Part shown: positions 25,090 to 32,431 of the stretch, piece after piece
Numbering within the stretch: the first letter of the stretch is position 1
Layout: each line of letters begins with the position of its first letter
NCBI RefSeq assembly: GCF_018614615.1
Contig: NZ_JAGGOK010000050.1
Span: 62,001 to 126,000, forward strand
Source: Streptomyces sp. ISL-100
GTDB taxonomy: Bacteria; Actinomycetota; Actinomycetes; Streptomycetales; Streptomycetaceae
Direction: 5' to 3'
DNA length: 64,000 nt
The notes under the pieces: model-generated
The model's database searches: none
Told to the model about the DNA's origin: nothing
What the model saw: the letters and a program-made list of their open reading frames with translations, nothing else
Program-made: the position numbers and the translations under genes

Positions 25090-25103
25090 GCCTACCCCTC
25101 TCG

Positions 25104-26360
25104 TCATGTCTTGCTCAATGCGCCGATCTCGGCTCCAAGCTCGGCCACGCGGCTATCTCGGGCCAGTGGGCCGAACTCAGCTCGTAGCGTCTGGAGTCTA
25201 CGGGCGACGTATCCGGAGGAAGATTCCCGCGCGAGTTGCAGGGCCTCATGGCCGAAGGTGATGACTTGGTCGGGATCGCGGCGCTTGGCTCCGATTGCGG
25301 CCAGGTCAGCAAGGACAACTCCTCGGCGGCGGAACGATTGTCCCTGGGCCAATGCGCCTTGGCCCAACGCTGCTTTCAGGGCTCGCTCAGCGAGGTCGAG
25401 ACGGCCGAGCTGTACGTACCGGGCTCCGCGCTCCTCAGCCAGCCGTGAGCCGTCGAAGCGGAGCCATCCGCCGTTGTTGCCGGGCCCTGCCAGATGCGTA
25501 ACTTTCTCTGCCTCATCAAGGGCACGTTCGCACGCTGTGAGGTCGCCCAAGCCCGCGTGGGCCTCGGCCTGGACGGATGCGACCCAATGCCGCGTGGCCA
25601 ACGAGCTGTCCCCTCGCTTGGCGACCCTCTCGGCGGCCGACAGCACGTCTGTTGCCTCCTTAAATCGGTGCTCGTACACGTCGACGTATGCATGCCGCAC
25701 GAGAGCGCAAGCCCAAAGGTCGAACGCTCCAGCCTCCTTGCTCGCTGACGCTGCAAGGGCATAGGAGTCGGTGGCGTCTGTGTACCGGTTGCTGTCGAAA
25801 GCGAGTTCTCCCGCGAGCTGGAAGAGGTCGCCGGCAGCACTGCACAACGGCTGCACCTGGGCGTCAGATCGGCCGGTCAACGTTCGGTTCAAGGACGATA
25901 GTTGCTCACTAACGATGGGACGCATAGAACGCTTGGAGCGTGCGAGCTGGTACACCTGCCATAGGTGACCGTTCATGCTTAGAAAGTCGGACGCAGTGCC
26001 TCGACGGGCGGCATCGTTCAGGGCCTCCCTGTCGTCGGCGGGCAGGGGTGCGAGCGTTCCGATTACCGCTATAGCCCGCAGAAATTCGCGTCGGATCATT
26101 TCCTCGGTGTCCCCCGAGCCGTAGTCGTTGCTGGGCGGTGTCCCCGCGGACTCCTGGGCTGGGGTTTGTGGCTGCGCAACCAGGGCGTCCAGTTCGGCAA
26201 GGTCTACTTGCAGGACCTCAGCGAGCTTGGGTCGTAGCGGCGGCTGAGGCGCGTTCTTATTGCTCTCCCAACGGCCGACCGTGGTGCGGTCGACGCCGAG
26301 TGCCTGGGCGAAGGTTTCTTGACTGTAGCCCAGGGCCTTGCGTCGCTCAGCAAGTCTCAC
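25104..26360 (-). CDS. XRE-family regulator with TPR-like C-terminal domain
   Basis: 418 residues from a GTG with an excellent ribosome site (GGAGGAGGGAA on the minus strand). The helix-turn-helix is at residues ~1-55 (ALGYSQETFAQALGVDRTTVGRWES). The rest is helical with TPR-like pairs (~130-410), a common plan for Streptomyces regulators that sense peptides or partner proteins. It is divergent from the 26514 gene, and three GTGCAY motifs lie in the gap, likely its operator. Probable role: control of AICE maintenance or cargo genes. The ATG at 26427-26429 further upstream gives a poorer match. Confidence 0.82.
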   Translation of the reverse strand: MRLAERRKALGYSQETFAQALGVDRTTVGRWESNKNAPQPPLRPKLAEVLQVDLAELDALVAQPQTPAQESAGTPPSNDYGSGDTEEMIRREFLRAIAVIGTLAPLPADDREALNDAARRGTASDFLSMNGHLWQVYQLARSKRSMRPIVSEQLSSLNRTLTGRSDAQVQPLCSAAGDLFQLAGELAFDSNRYTDATDSYALAASASKEAGAFDLWACALVRHAYVDVYEHRFKEATDVLSAAERVAKRGDSSLATRHWVASVQAEAHAGLGDLTACERALDEAEKVTHLAGPGNNGGWLRFDGSRLAEERGARYVQLGRLDLAERALKAALGQGALAQGQSFRRRGVVLADLAAIGAKRRDPDQVITFGHEALQLARESSSGYVARRLQTLRAEFGPLARDSRVAELGAEIGALSKT

Positions 26361-26400
26361 GCGCGGTTCCCTCCTCCGCAGTGCCCGCAGTACGCGGACG

Positions 26401-26426
26401 GTGCACCCGGTGCATCGGATGTGCAT
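26401..26426. promoter_or_regulatory. Candidate XRE operator, three GTGCAY boxes
   Basis: GTGCAC (26401-26406), GTGCAT (26410-26415) and GTGCAT (26421-26426), about one helical turn apart; the first two form a near-palindrome GTGCACC/GGTGCAT. They lie between the divergent XRE and 26514 genes. Confidence 0.5.
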
Positions 26427-26513
26427 CAAGACTGCCGCACAGATGCCGTGGAGCGCTTCGCCTTATGCCGGTTCCCTTGAGGTTGTCAGCAACGAGGGCA
26501 GCAAGGGGTGCCA

Positions 26514-26801
26514 ATGGAGACGCAGAGCATCAACGCAGAAGCAAAACCACCACCTGAGCAAGAGGCGCAGGAGCAACCCATTACGGGTGTCACGGATGCG
26601 CAGCGGCGTGCGCTTGCTGAGGCGACGCAGACGTACACGGACATGGTGACGGCGCTTGCGGGGGCGGGCATCTACATGCCGGAGCTGCATATCGACATGG
26701 ATCACCGGTCCAGCCACCCGCAACACATGATGATCTTGGGCTGGGTGTCGATGGGCAGTGCGCGGAAGCTGGTTCGCATTCTTGAGGCGGCCCGGCCGTG
26801 A
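26514..26801 (+). CDS. AICE hypothetical protein
   Basis: 95 residues from ATG 26514 (AAGGGG 5 nt upstream). The N-terminus is Gln/Glu/Pro-rich and disordered; the middle ITGVTDAQRRALAEATQTYTDMVTAL looks helical, followed by ELHIDMDHRSSHPQHMMILGWVSM, which has two His/Asp-rich stretches. I do not recognise the family. It is the first gene of a short operon divergent from the XRE regulator and overlaps the next gene (GTGA). Confidence 0.65.
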   Translation: METQSINAEAKPPPEQEAQEQPITGVTDAQRRALAEATQTYTDMVTALAGAGIYMPELHIDMDHRSSHPQHMMILGWVSMGSARKLVRILEAARP

Positions 26802-27046
26802 CTACTCGTCTCGTCCAGGTGGGCGACGTAGTAAGTGACGGTGCTCGATGCCAAGTTGGGGAAGTCAACGCCATCGACGGGGACCGGGTGGAGGTGTGCC
26901 GGCCTTCGGGCCTGACGTGGTGGGCGTCGAAGTACCACCTGCGTCCGGCGACTGCGAGGGAGCGCGAGCGCCTGGCGACGAACCGCCAACTCCGCCTGAA
27001 GTCCTTGGCGCGAACCGCCTTGTCTCCTCCTTCGTCGTCTTCCTGA
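26798..27046 (+). CDS. Small AICE protein, SH3-like beta segment
   Basis: 82 residues, GTG start overlapping the previous stop (GTGA). VQVGDVVSDGARCQVGEVNAIDGDRVEVCRPSGLTWWA looks like a small beta-barrel, as in KOW/SH3-like or plasmid-borne short proteins; the tail is basic. No family assignment. Another frame overlaps its 3' half (see 26896). Confidence 0.65.
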   Translation: MTTRLVQVGDVVSDGARCQVGEVNAIDGDRVEVCRPSGLTWWASKYHLRPATARERERLATNRQLRLKSLARTALSPPSSSS

Positions 27047-27102
27047 CCGCTGTCGCGGTCGGCGCGTTCTTCGTGGCCCTGTGGCTGAGGGCCAACCCGT
27101 AG
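26896..27102 (+). CDS. Possible overlapping short membrane protein
   Basis: An alternative frame, from GTG 26896 to TAG 27102, ends in a clear hydrophobic helix (VSSFVVFLTAVAVGAFFVALWL) with a basic end. It overlaps the 26798 gene by 151 bp. The N-terminal part is low quality, so only the final ~30 residues look like protein. It could be a real small membrane gene that starts later at a non-standard codon, or chance. Confidence 0.25.
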   Translation: MPAFGPDVVGVEVPPASGDCEGARAPGDEPPTPPEVLGANRLVSSFVVFLTAVAVGAFFVALWLRANP

Positions 27103-27189
27103 AGACTCCCGAGACCTGGCAGAGCCTGTTTACCGGCAGTGGCAGGCGCGACGTACAGACCGGCGTCCTGTCGGGTCTCGGGGCACGAC

Positions 27190-27441
27190 CACCACCCCCG
27201 CTGGGATGAGCTGTGCAAGCTCGGTCCCCCTTCGTCGCTTGCGCGGCGCGCGCCCCCTCGGCGGGGGTGGTGTACCAACCCTCGCTGATGGAGGCAACCA
27301 CCAGCGAGACGCACTGAGGCGCAGCCATACCCGCAAGGCAATGCGGACGCCCGGTGCCGCCCCGTCTCCCGTTGATCAGTCGGGAGGCGGGGCCCCTAGA
27401 CCCCCGTCCGCCTGCCCCTCGGTGGGGACGGAAGCAGGCGG
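27190..27441 (+). other. Highly structured leader upstream of RiPP-like pair
   Basis: Four inverted repeats in 250 bp without a gene: CACCACCCCCGC (27190-27201) with GCGGGGGTGGTG (27261-27272), 12 bp; CTCGCTG/CAGCGAG (27281-27307), 7 bp; CCCCGTCTCCCG (27360-27371) with CGGGAGGCGGGG (27381-27392), 12 pairs with one G-U; and CCGCCTGC (27408-27415) with GCAGGCGG (27434-27441), 8 bp. They could act as a terminator series, attenuator or 5'-UTR for the 27490 gene. Confidence 0.55.
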
Positions 27442-27489
27442 GCGGGGTTGCACCACCATCGTGTCCGTACCGACAAAAGGGAGTCAGCC

Positions 27490-27618
27490 ATGGCATGGGG
27501 AACCGGCAAGGGTGGCAGTGGCGGGGACGGCAAGCACTCGGGCGGCAAGGACCCCGGCACGTCCAAGCCGTCACCGGACAGTTCCAAGCCCAAGCCCGAA
27601 CCGAAGCACGGGAAGTAA
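27490..27618 (+). CDS. 42-aa candidate RiPP precursor peptide
   Basis: ATG 27490 with AGGGAG 6 nt upstream, TAA at 27616. The peptide is unusual: 11 Gly, 8 Lys, 6 Pro, 6 Ser, three Asp (positions 13, 21, 30), no Cys, starting MAWGTGKGGSGGDGK and ending KPKPEPKHGK. It is followed after 13 nt by a PIMT-like methyltransferase. PIMT homologues modify Asp residues in lanthipeptides and graspetides, giving aspartimides; a two-gene peptide plus PIMT unit is consistent with such RiPPs. Candidate sites are Asp-Gly (13-14), Asp-Pro (21-22) and Asp-Ser (30-31). No protease, exporter or other maturase is adjacent. It could instead be an unrelated disordered small protein. Confidence 0.6.
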   Translation: MAWGTGKGGSGGDGKHSGGKDPGTSKPSPDSSKPKPEPKHGK

Positions 27619-27631
27619 GGCGCGCTCCGCG

Positions 27632-28810
27632 ATGACGAAGATGCAAGCGGCTGAGGAGATCGCCCTTCGCGGTCTCCTCGGCGCGGTTAATGAAGCCCTG
27701 GACGCGCCCCTTGCCCACGAGTGGGAACGCGCAATGTGGGCGGTACCCCGACACCAGTTCCTCCCGGACAAGATCTGGCTTGGGGATGACCTGACGACGT
27801 GTACGCGCGGCGTGGCCCCGGAAACGTGGCTGCGGACCGCGTACGCGGATGCTCCGGTGGTGACGCAGATCAACGACGGTGAGGACCCCGGTGAGGGGGA
27901 GCGCTGGCCTTCCTGCTCGGCGTCGGCCCCCTCGATCGTGCTGCGGATGCTCGACATGCTCAATCTGCTGCCGAACCATCGCGTTTTGGAGGTCGGCACG
28001 GGGACCGGATGGAACGCTGGCCTGCTGGCACACCGCCTGGGCGGTGATCAGGTGACCACCATGGAGGTGGATCCGGCCCTGTCGATGCAAGCTGCGGTCA
28101 ACCTGAAGAACGTCCGCCTGGACCCGCACGTGGTCAGCGGCGATGGATCGGCCGGCTACCCGCCCGACGCACCGTACGACCGGGTCATTGCCACCTGCTC
28201 CGTGCGATCGGTACCCCCCGCATGGCTGGCGCAGACCCAATCGGGCGGCGTGATCCTCACCCCCTGGGAAACCCCCTGGTTCTGCTACGGCCTGCTACGC
28301 CTGAAGGTGACCGGTGACGGGAACGCCTGGGGCCGGTTCCATCCGCACTCGTCGTTCATGCTGATGCGCAACCAGCGCACTGACCTGCGCATCTACCGAG
28401 ACGTTGTCCGCGATGATCACATGCCGCGCGAGTCGGTGACGCGCCTGTCCCCGTGGGCGGTGACCGGAGATGATTGGGCTGCCCAGTTCGCTCTCGGGCT
28501 CCAGCTCCGCGACGTGTGGCGGACCTGGCACGAGAGCCCCGGTGTGGACGGGGTGGCCTCGCGGCTGTGGCTGGCGACCACTGATGGGTCCTCGTGGGCG
28601 GCTGTCGACTGGGACGGGCACACCGATGAGCGGTTCACGGTGTGGGAGCACGGCCCGCGCGGCCTGTGGTCGGAAGTGGAAGCCGCTCACCACTGGTGGA
28701 GCCACGTCGGCAGTCCGGGCCCGGAACGCTTCGGCATGACCGTGACTCCGGACGGCCAGCACACTGCCTGGCTCGACTCCCTCGACCATCCGGTGCCCGT
28801 GATGGGCTGA
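27632..28810 (+). CDS. PIMT-like O-methyltransferase (protein L-isoaspartyl type)
   Basis: 392 residues from ATG 27632 (AAGG 11 nt upstream; ATG 27641 is also possible). SAM-binding motif I is RVLEVGTGTGWNAGLLA (~118-134), motif II VTTMEVDP, and SCSASAPSIVLRMLDML corresponds to the PIMT substrate segment. The C-terminal ~150 residues are an extra domain typical of the PIMT homologues associated with RiPP maturation rather than of repair PIMT (~210 aa). The small peptide immediately upstream makes it a probable modifying enzyme. A strong terminator lies 92 bp after its stop. Confidence 0.85.
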   Translation: MTKMQAAEEIALRGLLGAVNEALDAPLAHEWERAMWAVPRHQFLPDKIWLGDDLTTCTRGVAPETWLRTAYADAPVVTQINDGEDPGEGERWPSCSASAPSIVLRMLDMLNLLPNHRVLEVGTGTGWNAGLLAHRLGGDQVTTMEVDPALSMQAAVNLKNVRLDPHVVSGDGSAGYPPDAPYDRVIATCSVRSVPPAWLAQTQSGGVILTPWETPWFCYGLLRLKVTGDGNAWGRFHPHSSFMLMRNQRTDLRIYRDVVRDDHMPRESVTRLSPWAVTGDDWAAQFALGLQLRDVWRTWHESPGVDGVASRLWLATTDGSSWAAVDWDGHTDERFTVWEHGPRGLWSEVEAAHHWWSHVGSPGPERFGMTVTPDGQHTAWLDSLDHPVPVMG

Positions 28811-28901
28811 CCGCCTGCAACCTCCCCGGCCATCCACTCCCCTCCGTCGTGGGTGGTCGGGGCTGGCGTCGCAATGTTCCGGCCTTGCGGACGCAACCAA
28901 A

Positions 28902-28946
28902 GACCGGACCACCCCTGAGCCTGGCAGCACGCGGGGTGGTCCGGTC
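28902..28946 (+). terminator. Terminator of peptide/PIMT operon
   Basis: Perfect 14-bp stem GACCGGACCACCCC (28902-28915) / GGGGTGGTCCGGTC (28933-28946), 17-nt loop, no T tract. Confidence 0.8.
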
Positions 28947-29911
28947 GGAGAGCCCCGTTCTGGACCCTGGTGCCGATGGTACCGGGGCTGTTGTCGTGCT
29001 CGCGTCCGGCCAGCCTCAACACTGCATGTGAACGTGTCGAGTTGCTGAACGGAAGAGAGTGAAGGCTTGCAGGATCGCGAGACGGTTGCTCGTTGCAACG
29101 CTGCCCCGTGGGTGGTGCACATGGTCACGCGGCTGGTTGGAGCGGCTTTGGCCGGTGTCCTGCCCGGTTTGGGGTCGGGCATGGTCAGGGGGCCGTACGC
29201 TGGCCCGGCAACTCGGGCAGGCTGTGCACCTGCCCGGAATTTGAACGAGTGGCCCCCTGGCCTTGCCCGACGCGGGACCCGAACCGGGGAGGTGGGTAAA
29301 GCCGCTTCGGCCGGCCGCCCCAGCCACAACAAACCCACCACGGCGGCGCGTATCCCTTCGGGCGGTCAGTCGTTGATGTGGCTGAGTGCACCACTCCCGT
29401 CCAGCTTGCTTCCCCTCGTGGGCCGGGCGGCATCCCTGACTGCCCCGAACACCGCGCCCGCCCCCCGGTCCCGTGGAGTTCGGGGCTTTCGGCTGCCTGG
29501 GTCGCCGCGGATTCCCGCTGGGGCGGGACAGCTGAGCTGTGCGCCTGGACGTGGTGTCTGCGTAGGTCGCTGTCGTGGATGTGGGCCTGGTGGTGTGGCT
29601 GCGGGATGGTCGGGTTGCTTCCTGGGCTCTGTCGGATCGCTTCTTGGGCCTTGCGCGCTGAGTGGACGGGGGCCGCCGGAGCGGTGGCGGAGACATGGAG
29701 CGTCGGCGGCCACGGGCCGCCAGCGCGCGCGGCCCGCGTGAGCGGGCCGCCTTGATCCAGTAAAGAAACTCTTAACAGCTCCGTTGCCGCCCTCATGGGA
29801 CCTGATCCGCGAGGCGTTCCGGCTGCTGCCTCCCTCGCCCATGCCGCTCCCATCTCCGTATGACCTGATCTAGGCATGAATGCGCCGGTACGTTCCTCGG
29901 CTCGCCGGAAA

Positions 29912-30076
29912 TTATCCACAGGGTCGCCGTTGCAGGATCGATTCCGTGGACACAACGCGCTTTCCATCAGCTTCCGCGTGCGCTCAAACCGGCTTGCTAA
30001 CTGGGCGAGTTGGGCCGCGTGCTTCCTCTGCTTGCCGAACCGATGGGGGCTCGGTGGGGCCGGAGGGTTGTCCACA
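29912..30076 (+). other. Two DnaA-box-like sites in AICE
   Basis: TTATCCACA (29912-29920) and TTGTCCACA (30068-30076), same orientation, both followed by GGGTC. TTGTCCACA is the preferred Streptomyces DnaA box. Confidence 0.6.
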
Positions 30077-30337
30077 GGGTCAGGTGTTCGTGACTCGACG
30101 GGCTCGGCGGGGGCGAAACGCGAGAGGGGGCGTGTATGTGATCTGGGTCACGAGGCGTCACACGGCGGCAGATTCCGACACCTGTAGCAAGCGAACCCCC
30201 GGTTCTGCTCAATGCCGAGGGGCGGTGAGGGCGTGTGACGCACCGTCAGAAAAAAGATGAAAAAAGTCGGGCCCCGTTGTCTGAATCGGCCTTCTGGAAC
30301 GGCTTGGTGTTAGTGAGGGGCAAAAAAAGGAGGGTCT

Positions 30338-30494
30338 GTGACGGGCGTCACAAATTGGCGGGGTCACACGCCCGCCCTCAAAGACACCTCTATGGGTGAT
30401 CCCCCAGTCCATCCCCGCGCGTGGGATGGGCGCCTGAGCGGGGCGGGAGGGCAGGGCATGCGACAGAGAGGAAGTGAACGTGACGGGCGTCACA
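30338..30494 (+). repeat. Direct repeats of palindromic GTGACGGGCGTCACA
   Basis: Exact 15-bp copies at 30338-30352 and 30480-30494, each containing the inverted repeat GTGACG-GG-CGTCAC. Degenerate relatives occur at about 30145 (GTCACGAGGCGTCAC), 30232 (GTGACGCACCGTCA) and 30364 (GTCACACG). They look like iterons or operator sites. Confidence 0.7.
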
Positions 30495-30602
30495 GAGTTT
30501 GGGCGGGGTGCGGTGTCACATCCGGGGGTTTCTCGCTCCCCTTCCTGGAGTGAGGGCGAAACGTCTGCCCGCCGGTCCGGTGGCGGCGGAACATAGCGCG
30601 CG

Positions 30603-30627
30603 ATCGCCGGTTAGCCAAACCGGCGAT
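30603..30627. repeat. 10-bp inverted repeat
   Basis: ATCGCCGGTT (30603-30612) and AACCGGCGAT (30618-30627) with a 5-nt loop, 40 nt upstream of the 30668 start; terminator or operator. Confidence 0.6.
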
Positions 30628-30667
30628 TGTCCGGAACATCGAAGTCCCAGCACGAGAGGAGGGCGGC

Positions 30668-31339
30668 ATGGCCCAGGTGAGTGAGCGCGCTTTGTGGAGG
30701 GCGCGGCCGGTGCGTGGAGCCGGTCTTTGCGGAATCTCTTCGACCTGTGTTGCCAGGGGTCGAACGGGATCGAAAAGGCATCGAGAGGGGTCGAGTGGGA
30801 TTCACGCCCACTCCGTGTTTCCTCCGGGTGCTGGTGCCCGGTTCGATCTGTCCTCGGCCTTCATGCAGGGTGCTGGGAGGACGGCAATTCAGGGGCAGGT
30901 GGCGGCACTGCTGTGTGCCGGAAATGCCCGTCAGGCGGGACGGGCGGAAATTGGCTTCCCGCCTGGTGACCTGTTCGTCCATCCGCTCTTGGGTGTGGCC
31001 GGCGGCCCTGCTAAGCATGGCGGGGGCTTGCCCTGGCGGGTGATGGGCTTGCTGAGAGGCTTGCCGTGGCGGGTCAGGCGGTGGTTACCCCGGCGAGGGC
31101 AAGCCTTTGGGCAAGCCCTGCTGAGTTGGATGCGGAGCATGAAGGAACGGCACGGAAGCAAGGCGGGGAGACAGGAAATGACCGAGAACGAGATAGCGGC
31201 GCTGGACGAGGAATTGACCGACGTGTGTGCGTCGATCGCCCGTATTGATGCGATGGTCAGGGAAATAGCGGCGGCTATCGTTCCCGCTGTTCCTGCACAT
31301 GCGCTGCGAGGCGAGACAGTGTTTCCTCGATCCGCTTGA
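30668..31339 (+). CDS. Uncertain AICE ORF with coiled C-terminus
   Basis: The ATG at 30668 has a strong ribosome site (GAGGAGGG), but codon bias over the first ~170 codons is weak and the protein looks unordered. Only the last 53 codons, from a second ATG at 31178 (AGGAA 2 nt and GGGGAG 9 nt upstream), look like a protein: a short acidic helix ENEIAALDEELTDVCASIARIDAMV. Either a 223-aa protein or a 53-aa one is possible. The 3' end overlaps the convergent GntR gene by 65 bp. Function unknown. Confidence 0.3.
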   Translation: MAQVSERALWRARPVRGAGLCGISSTCVARGRTGSKRHREGSSGIHAHSVFPPGAGARFDLSSAFMQGAGRTAIQGQVAALLCAGNARQAGRAEIGFPPGDLFVHPLLGVAGGPAKHGGGLPWRVMGLLRGLPWRVRRWLPRRGQAFGQALLSWMRSMKERHGSKAGRQEMTENEIAALDEELTDVCASIARIDAMVREIAAAIVPAVPAHALRGETVFPRSA

Positions 31340-31685
31340 TGGCGGTCTTGAGCTCCGCGACTTCTTCGGCGAGGGATTCGGCGCTGGGGCCGGGAGTGAG
31401 GTCGGCTGTTTCGGCTATCTCCTCCCGGCCATCAGCCGGCGCGGCGGTGGCGCTGTTGCGAACGAAGCTGCCTCGCCCCTGGACGCTGTAGATCAGCCCC
31501 TCGCTTTTCAGCAGCCGCAGGGTGTTTTGCACGGTGGAGCTCGCGATGCCGTACCGCTCTTGCAGGGTCCGCGAGGAGGGCAGCTTGTCGCCGGGCTTCA
31601 GGCGGCCGGATGTGATCTCTTCCCGGAGGAGTTCGGCGGCCTGGAGGTAGGGGGGCCGGTCGTCGGCCTCGAAGTCCAGTGTCAT
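31275..31685 (-). CDS. GntR-family regulator (KorSA-like) of AICE transfer genes
   Basis: 136 residues from ATG 31685 (a GTG at 31706 has no ribosome site). The GntR winged helix is clear: PPYLQAAELLREEITSGRLKPGDKLPSSRTLQERYGIASSTVQNTLRLLKSEGL. Instead of a large effector domain there is an acidic coiled-coil tail, the architecture of KorSA-type repressors of Streptomyces plasmids and AICEs. It is divergent from the 31854-36368 transfer/replication operon, and direct repeats in the gap could be its operators. Confidence 0.85.
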   Translation of the reverse strand: MTLDFEADDRPPYLQAAELLREEITSGRLKPGDKLPSSRTLQERYGIASSTVQNTLRLLKSEGLIYSVQGRGSFVRNSATAAPADGREEIAETADLTPGPSAESLAEEVAELKTAIKRIEETLSRLAAHVQEQRER

Positions 31686-31712
31686 GCCCGCAGGATACGG
31701 GCGCACCCGCTA

Positions 31713-31787
31713 CGTGGCGACACACTCGCACCACCCGGCTCCATGCTGTAGCGCATCACTCCTCAAACCAACTGTTGCGCAACACTC
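31713..31787. promoter_or_regulatory. Candidate GntR operator repeats
   Basis: TGTAGCGCATCACTC (31747-31761) and TGTTGCGCAACACTC (31773-31787) agree at 13 of 15 bases, 26 nt apart start to start; a weaker relative CGTGGCGACACACTC is at 31713-31727. They lie between the GntR gene and the 31854 operon. Confidence 0.55.
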
Positions 31788-31853
31788 ACTGATGTGGCAC
31801 TGTTGTGATCCGGGCCGAACACGCGGCCCAAACGATGGAAGGAAGTAACACCC

Positions 31854-32225
31854 ATGGCACGCATCCGCGTTGGCCTGCTGGACACCACGGCGTTCATGGT
31901 CGGCACCCTGCCGGTGCCGAAGTACACCGATCAGGAGAAGACCCAGTTCGCCCTCGACCGTGAGACGAATCAGAGGCTCTACACGGTGACCGTGTTCCTG
32001 ATGGAGGAAGAGCGGGCGGAGGCCATGAAGATCACCGTTGCGGCGGACGGCCTGCCGGACGGTCTCAAGCCCGGTGTGCCGGTGCGGCCCGTCGAGCTGT
32101 TCGCCACCCCGTGGGCCCGCATCTTCAACGGCTCCCTGAACGACGGCATCGCCTACCGAGCCGCTGCGCTCGAACTCCTGATCCCGGCCGCTGCCGGTGA
32201 GCCGGTCAAGAAGGCAGCCGCGTGA
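31854..32225 (+). CDS. Conserved AICE/plasmid protein, first gene of transfer operon
   Basis: 123 residues with GGAAGGAAG ahead of the ATG. RVGLLDTTAFMVGTLPVPKYTD then ETNQRLYTVTVFLMEEERAEAMKITV suggests a compact beta-rich fold. Proteins of this type commonly precede the FtsK/TraB gene in Streptomyces AICEs, but I cannot name the function. A Lys/Ala tail ends the protein. It overlaps the next gene (GTGA). Confidence 0.72.
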   Translation: MARIRVGLLDTTAFMVGTLPVPKYTDQEKTQFALDRETNQRLYTVTVFLMEEERAEAMKITVAADGLPDGLKPGVPVRPVELFATPWARIFNGSLNDGIAYRAAALELLIPAAAGEPVKKAAA

Positions 32226-32431
32226 CACAGCCCGCTCTCCGGTTCGGCGCTGAGGCGGTCTACCCGATCCCTCACGCCGGACCGGACCCCCGGTTCTCCG
32301 AATCCCTCATCAACTCCGTGGCCGCGCTCCTCGTCGGCTACGGATACCCGCCCTTCGCCGCCCTGGATGACTGGGCGGCCCTCGAAATGGCCCTTGCGGC
32401 CTTCCTCTACGAACACAAGGACACCAAGTGA
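32222..32431 (+). CDS. Small AICE protein between 31854 and TraB genes
   Basis: 69 residues, GTG start overlapping the previous stop and its own stop overlapping the TraB start, so all three are translationally coupled. FSESLINSVAALLVGYGYPPFAALDDWAALEMALAAFLY is a helical segment; no known family. Likely an accessory of transfer or replication. Confidence 0.7.
   Translation: MTQPALRFGAEAVYPIPHAGPDPRFSESLINSVAALLVGYGYPPFAALDDWAALEMALAAFLYEHKDTK

Larger units (their letters stand above)
28947..30667. other. Gene-free AICE region, candidate replication/transfer locus
   Basis: About 1.7 kb in which open frames on both strands look like chance: poor codon bias, low-complexity Arg/Pro/Gln products and no recognisable motif. 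It contains an 8-bp stem hairpin CGGGCAGG/CCTGCCCG (29214-29236), a CAGGGGGCC/GGCCCCCTG pair near 29186-29260, two DnaA-type boxes, short TGACG/CGTCA repeats from about 30145 to 30515, and AT-rich runs (30240-30270, 30320-30330). That fits a cis-acting replication or transfer region, unproven. Confidence 0.55.

Noticed and set aside
29262..29292. GGTTCGGGTCCCG-like T-arm sequence on the minus strand
   Set aside because: Stems for a T arm and acceptor do not pair; not a tRNA.
29016..30075. Minus-strand open frames of 226 and 296 codons in the AICE gap
   Set aside because: Poor codon bias and unordered, Pro/Ser/Arg-rich products; no ribosome site and no domain seen. Treated as noncoding.
28947..30667. 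CRISPR-like array
   Set aside because: Repeats are few, irregularly spaced and palindromic; no regular spacer pattern or cas gene in the window.
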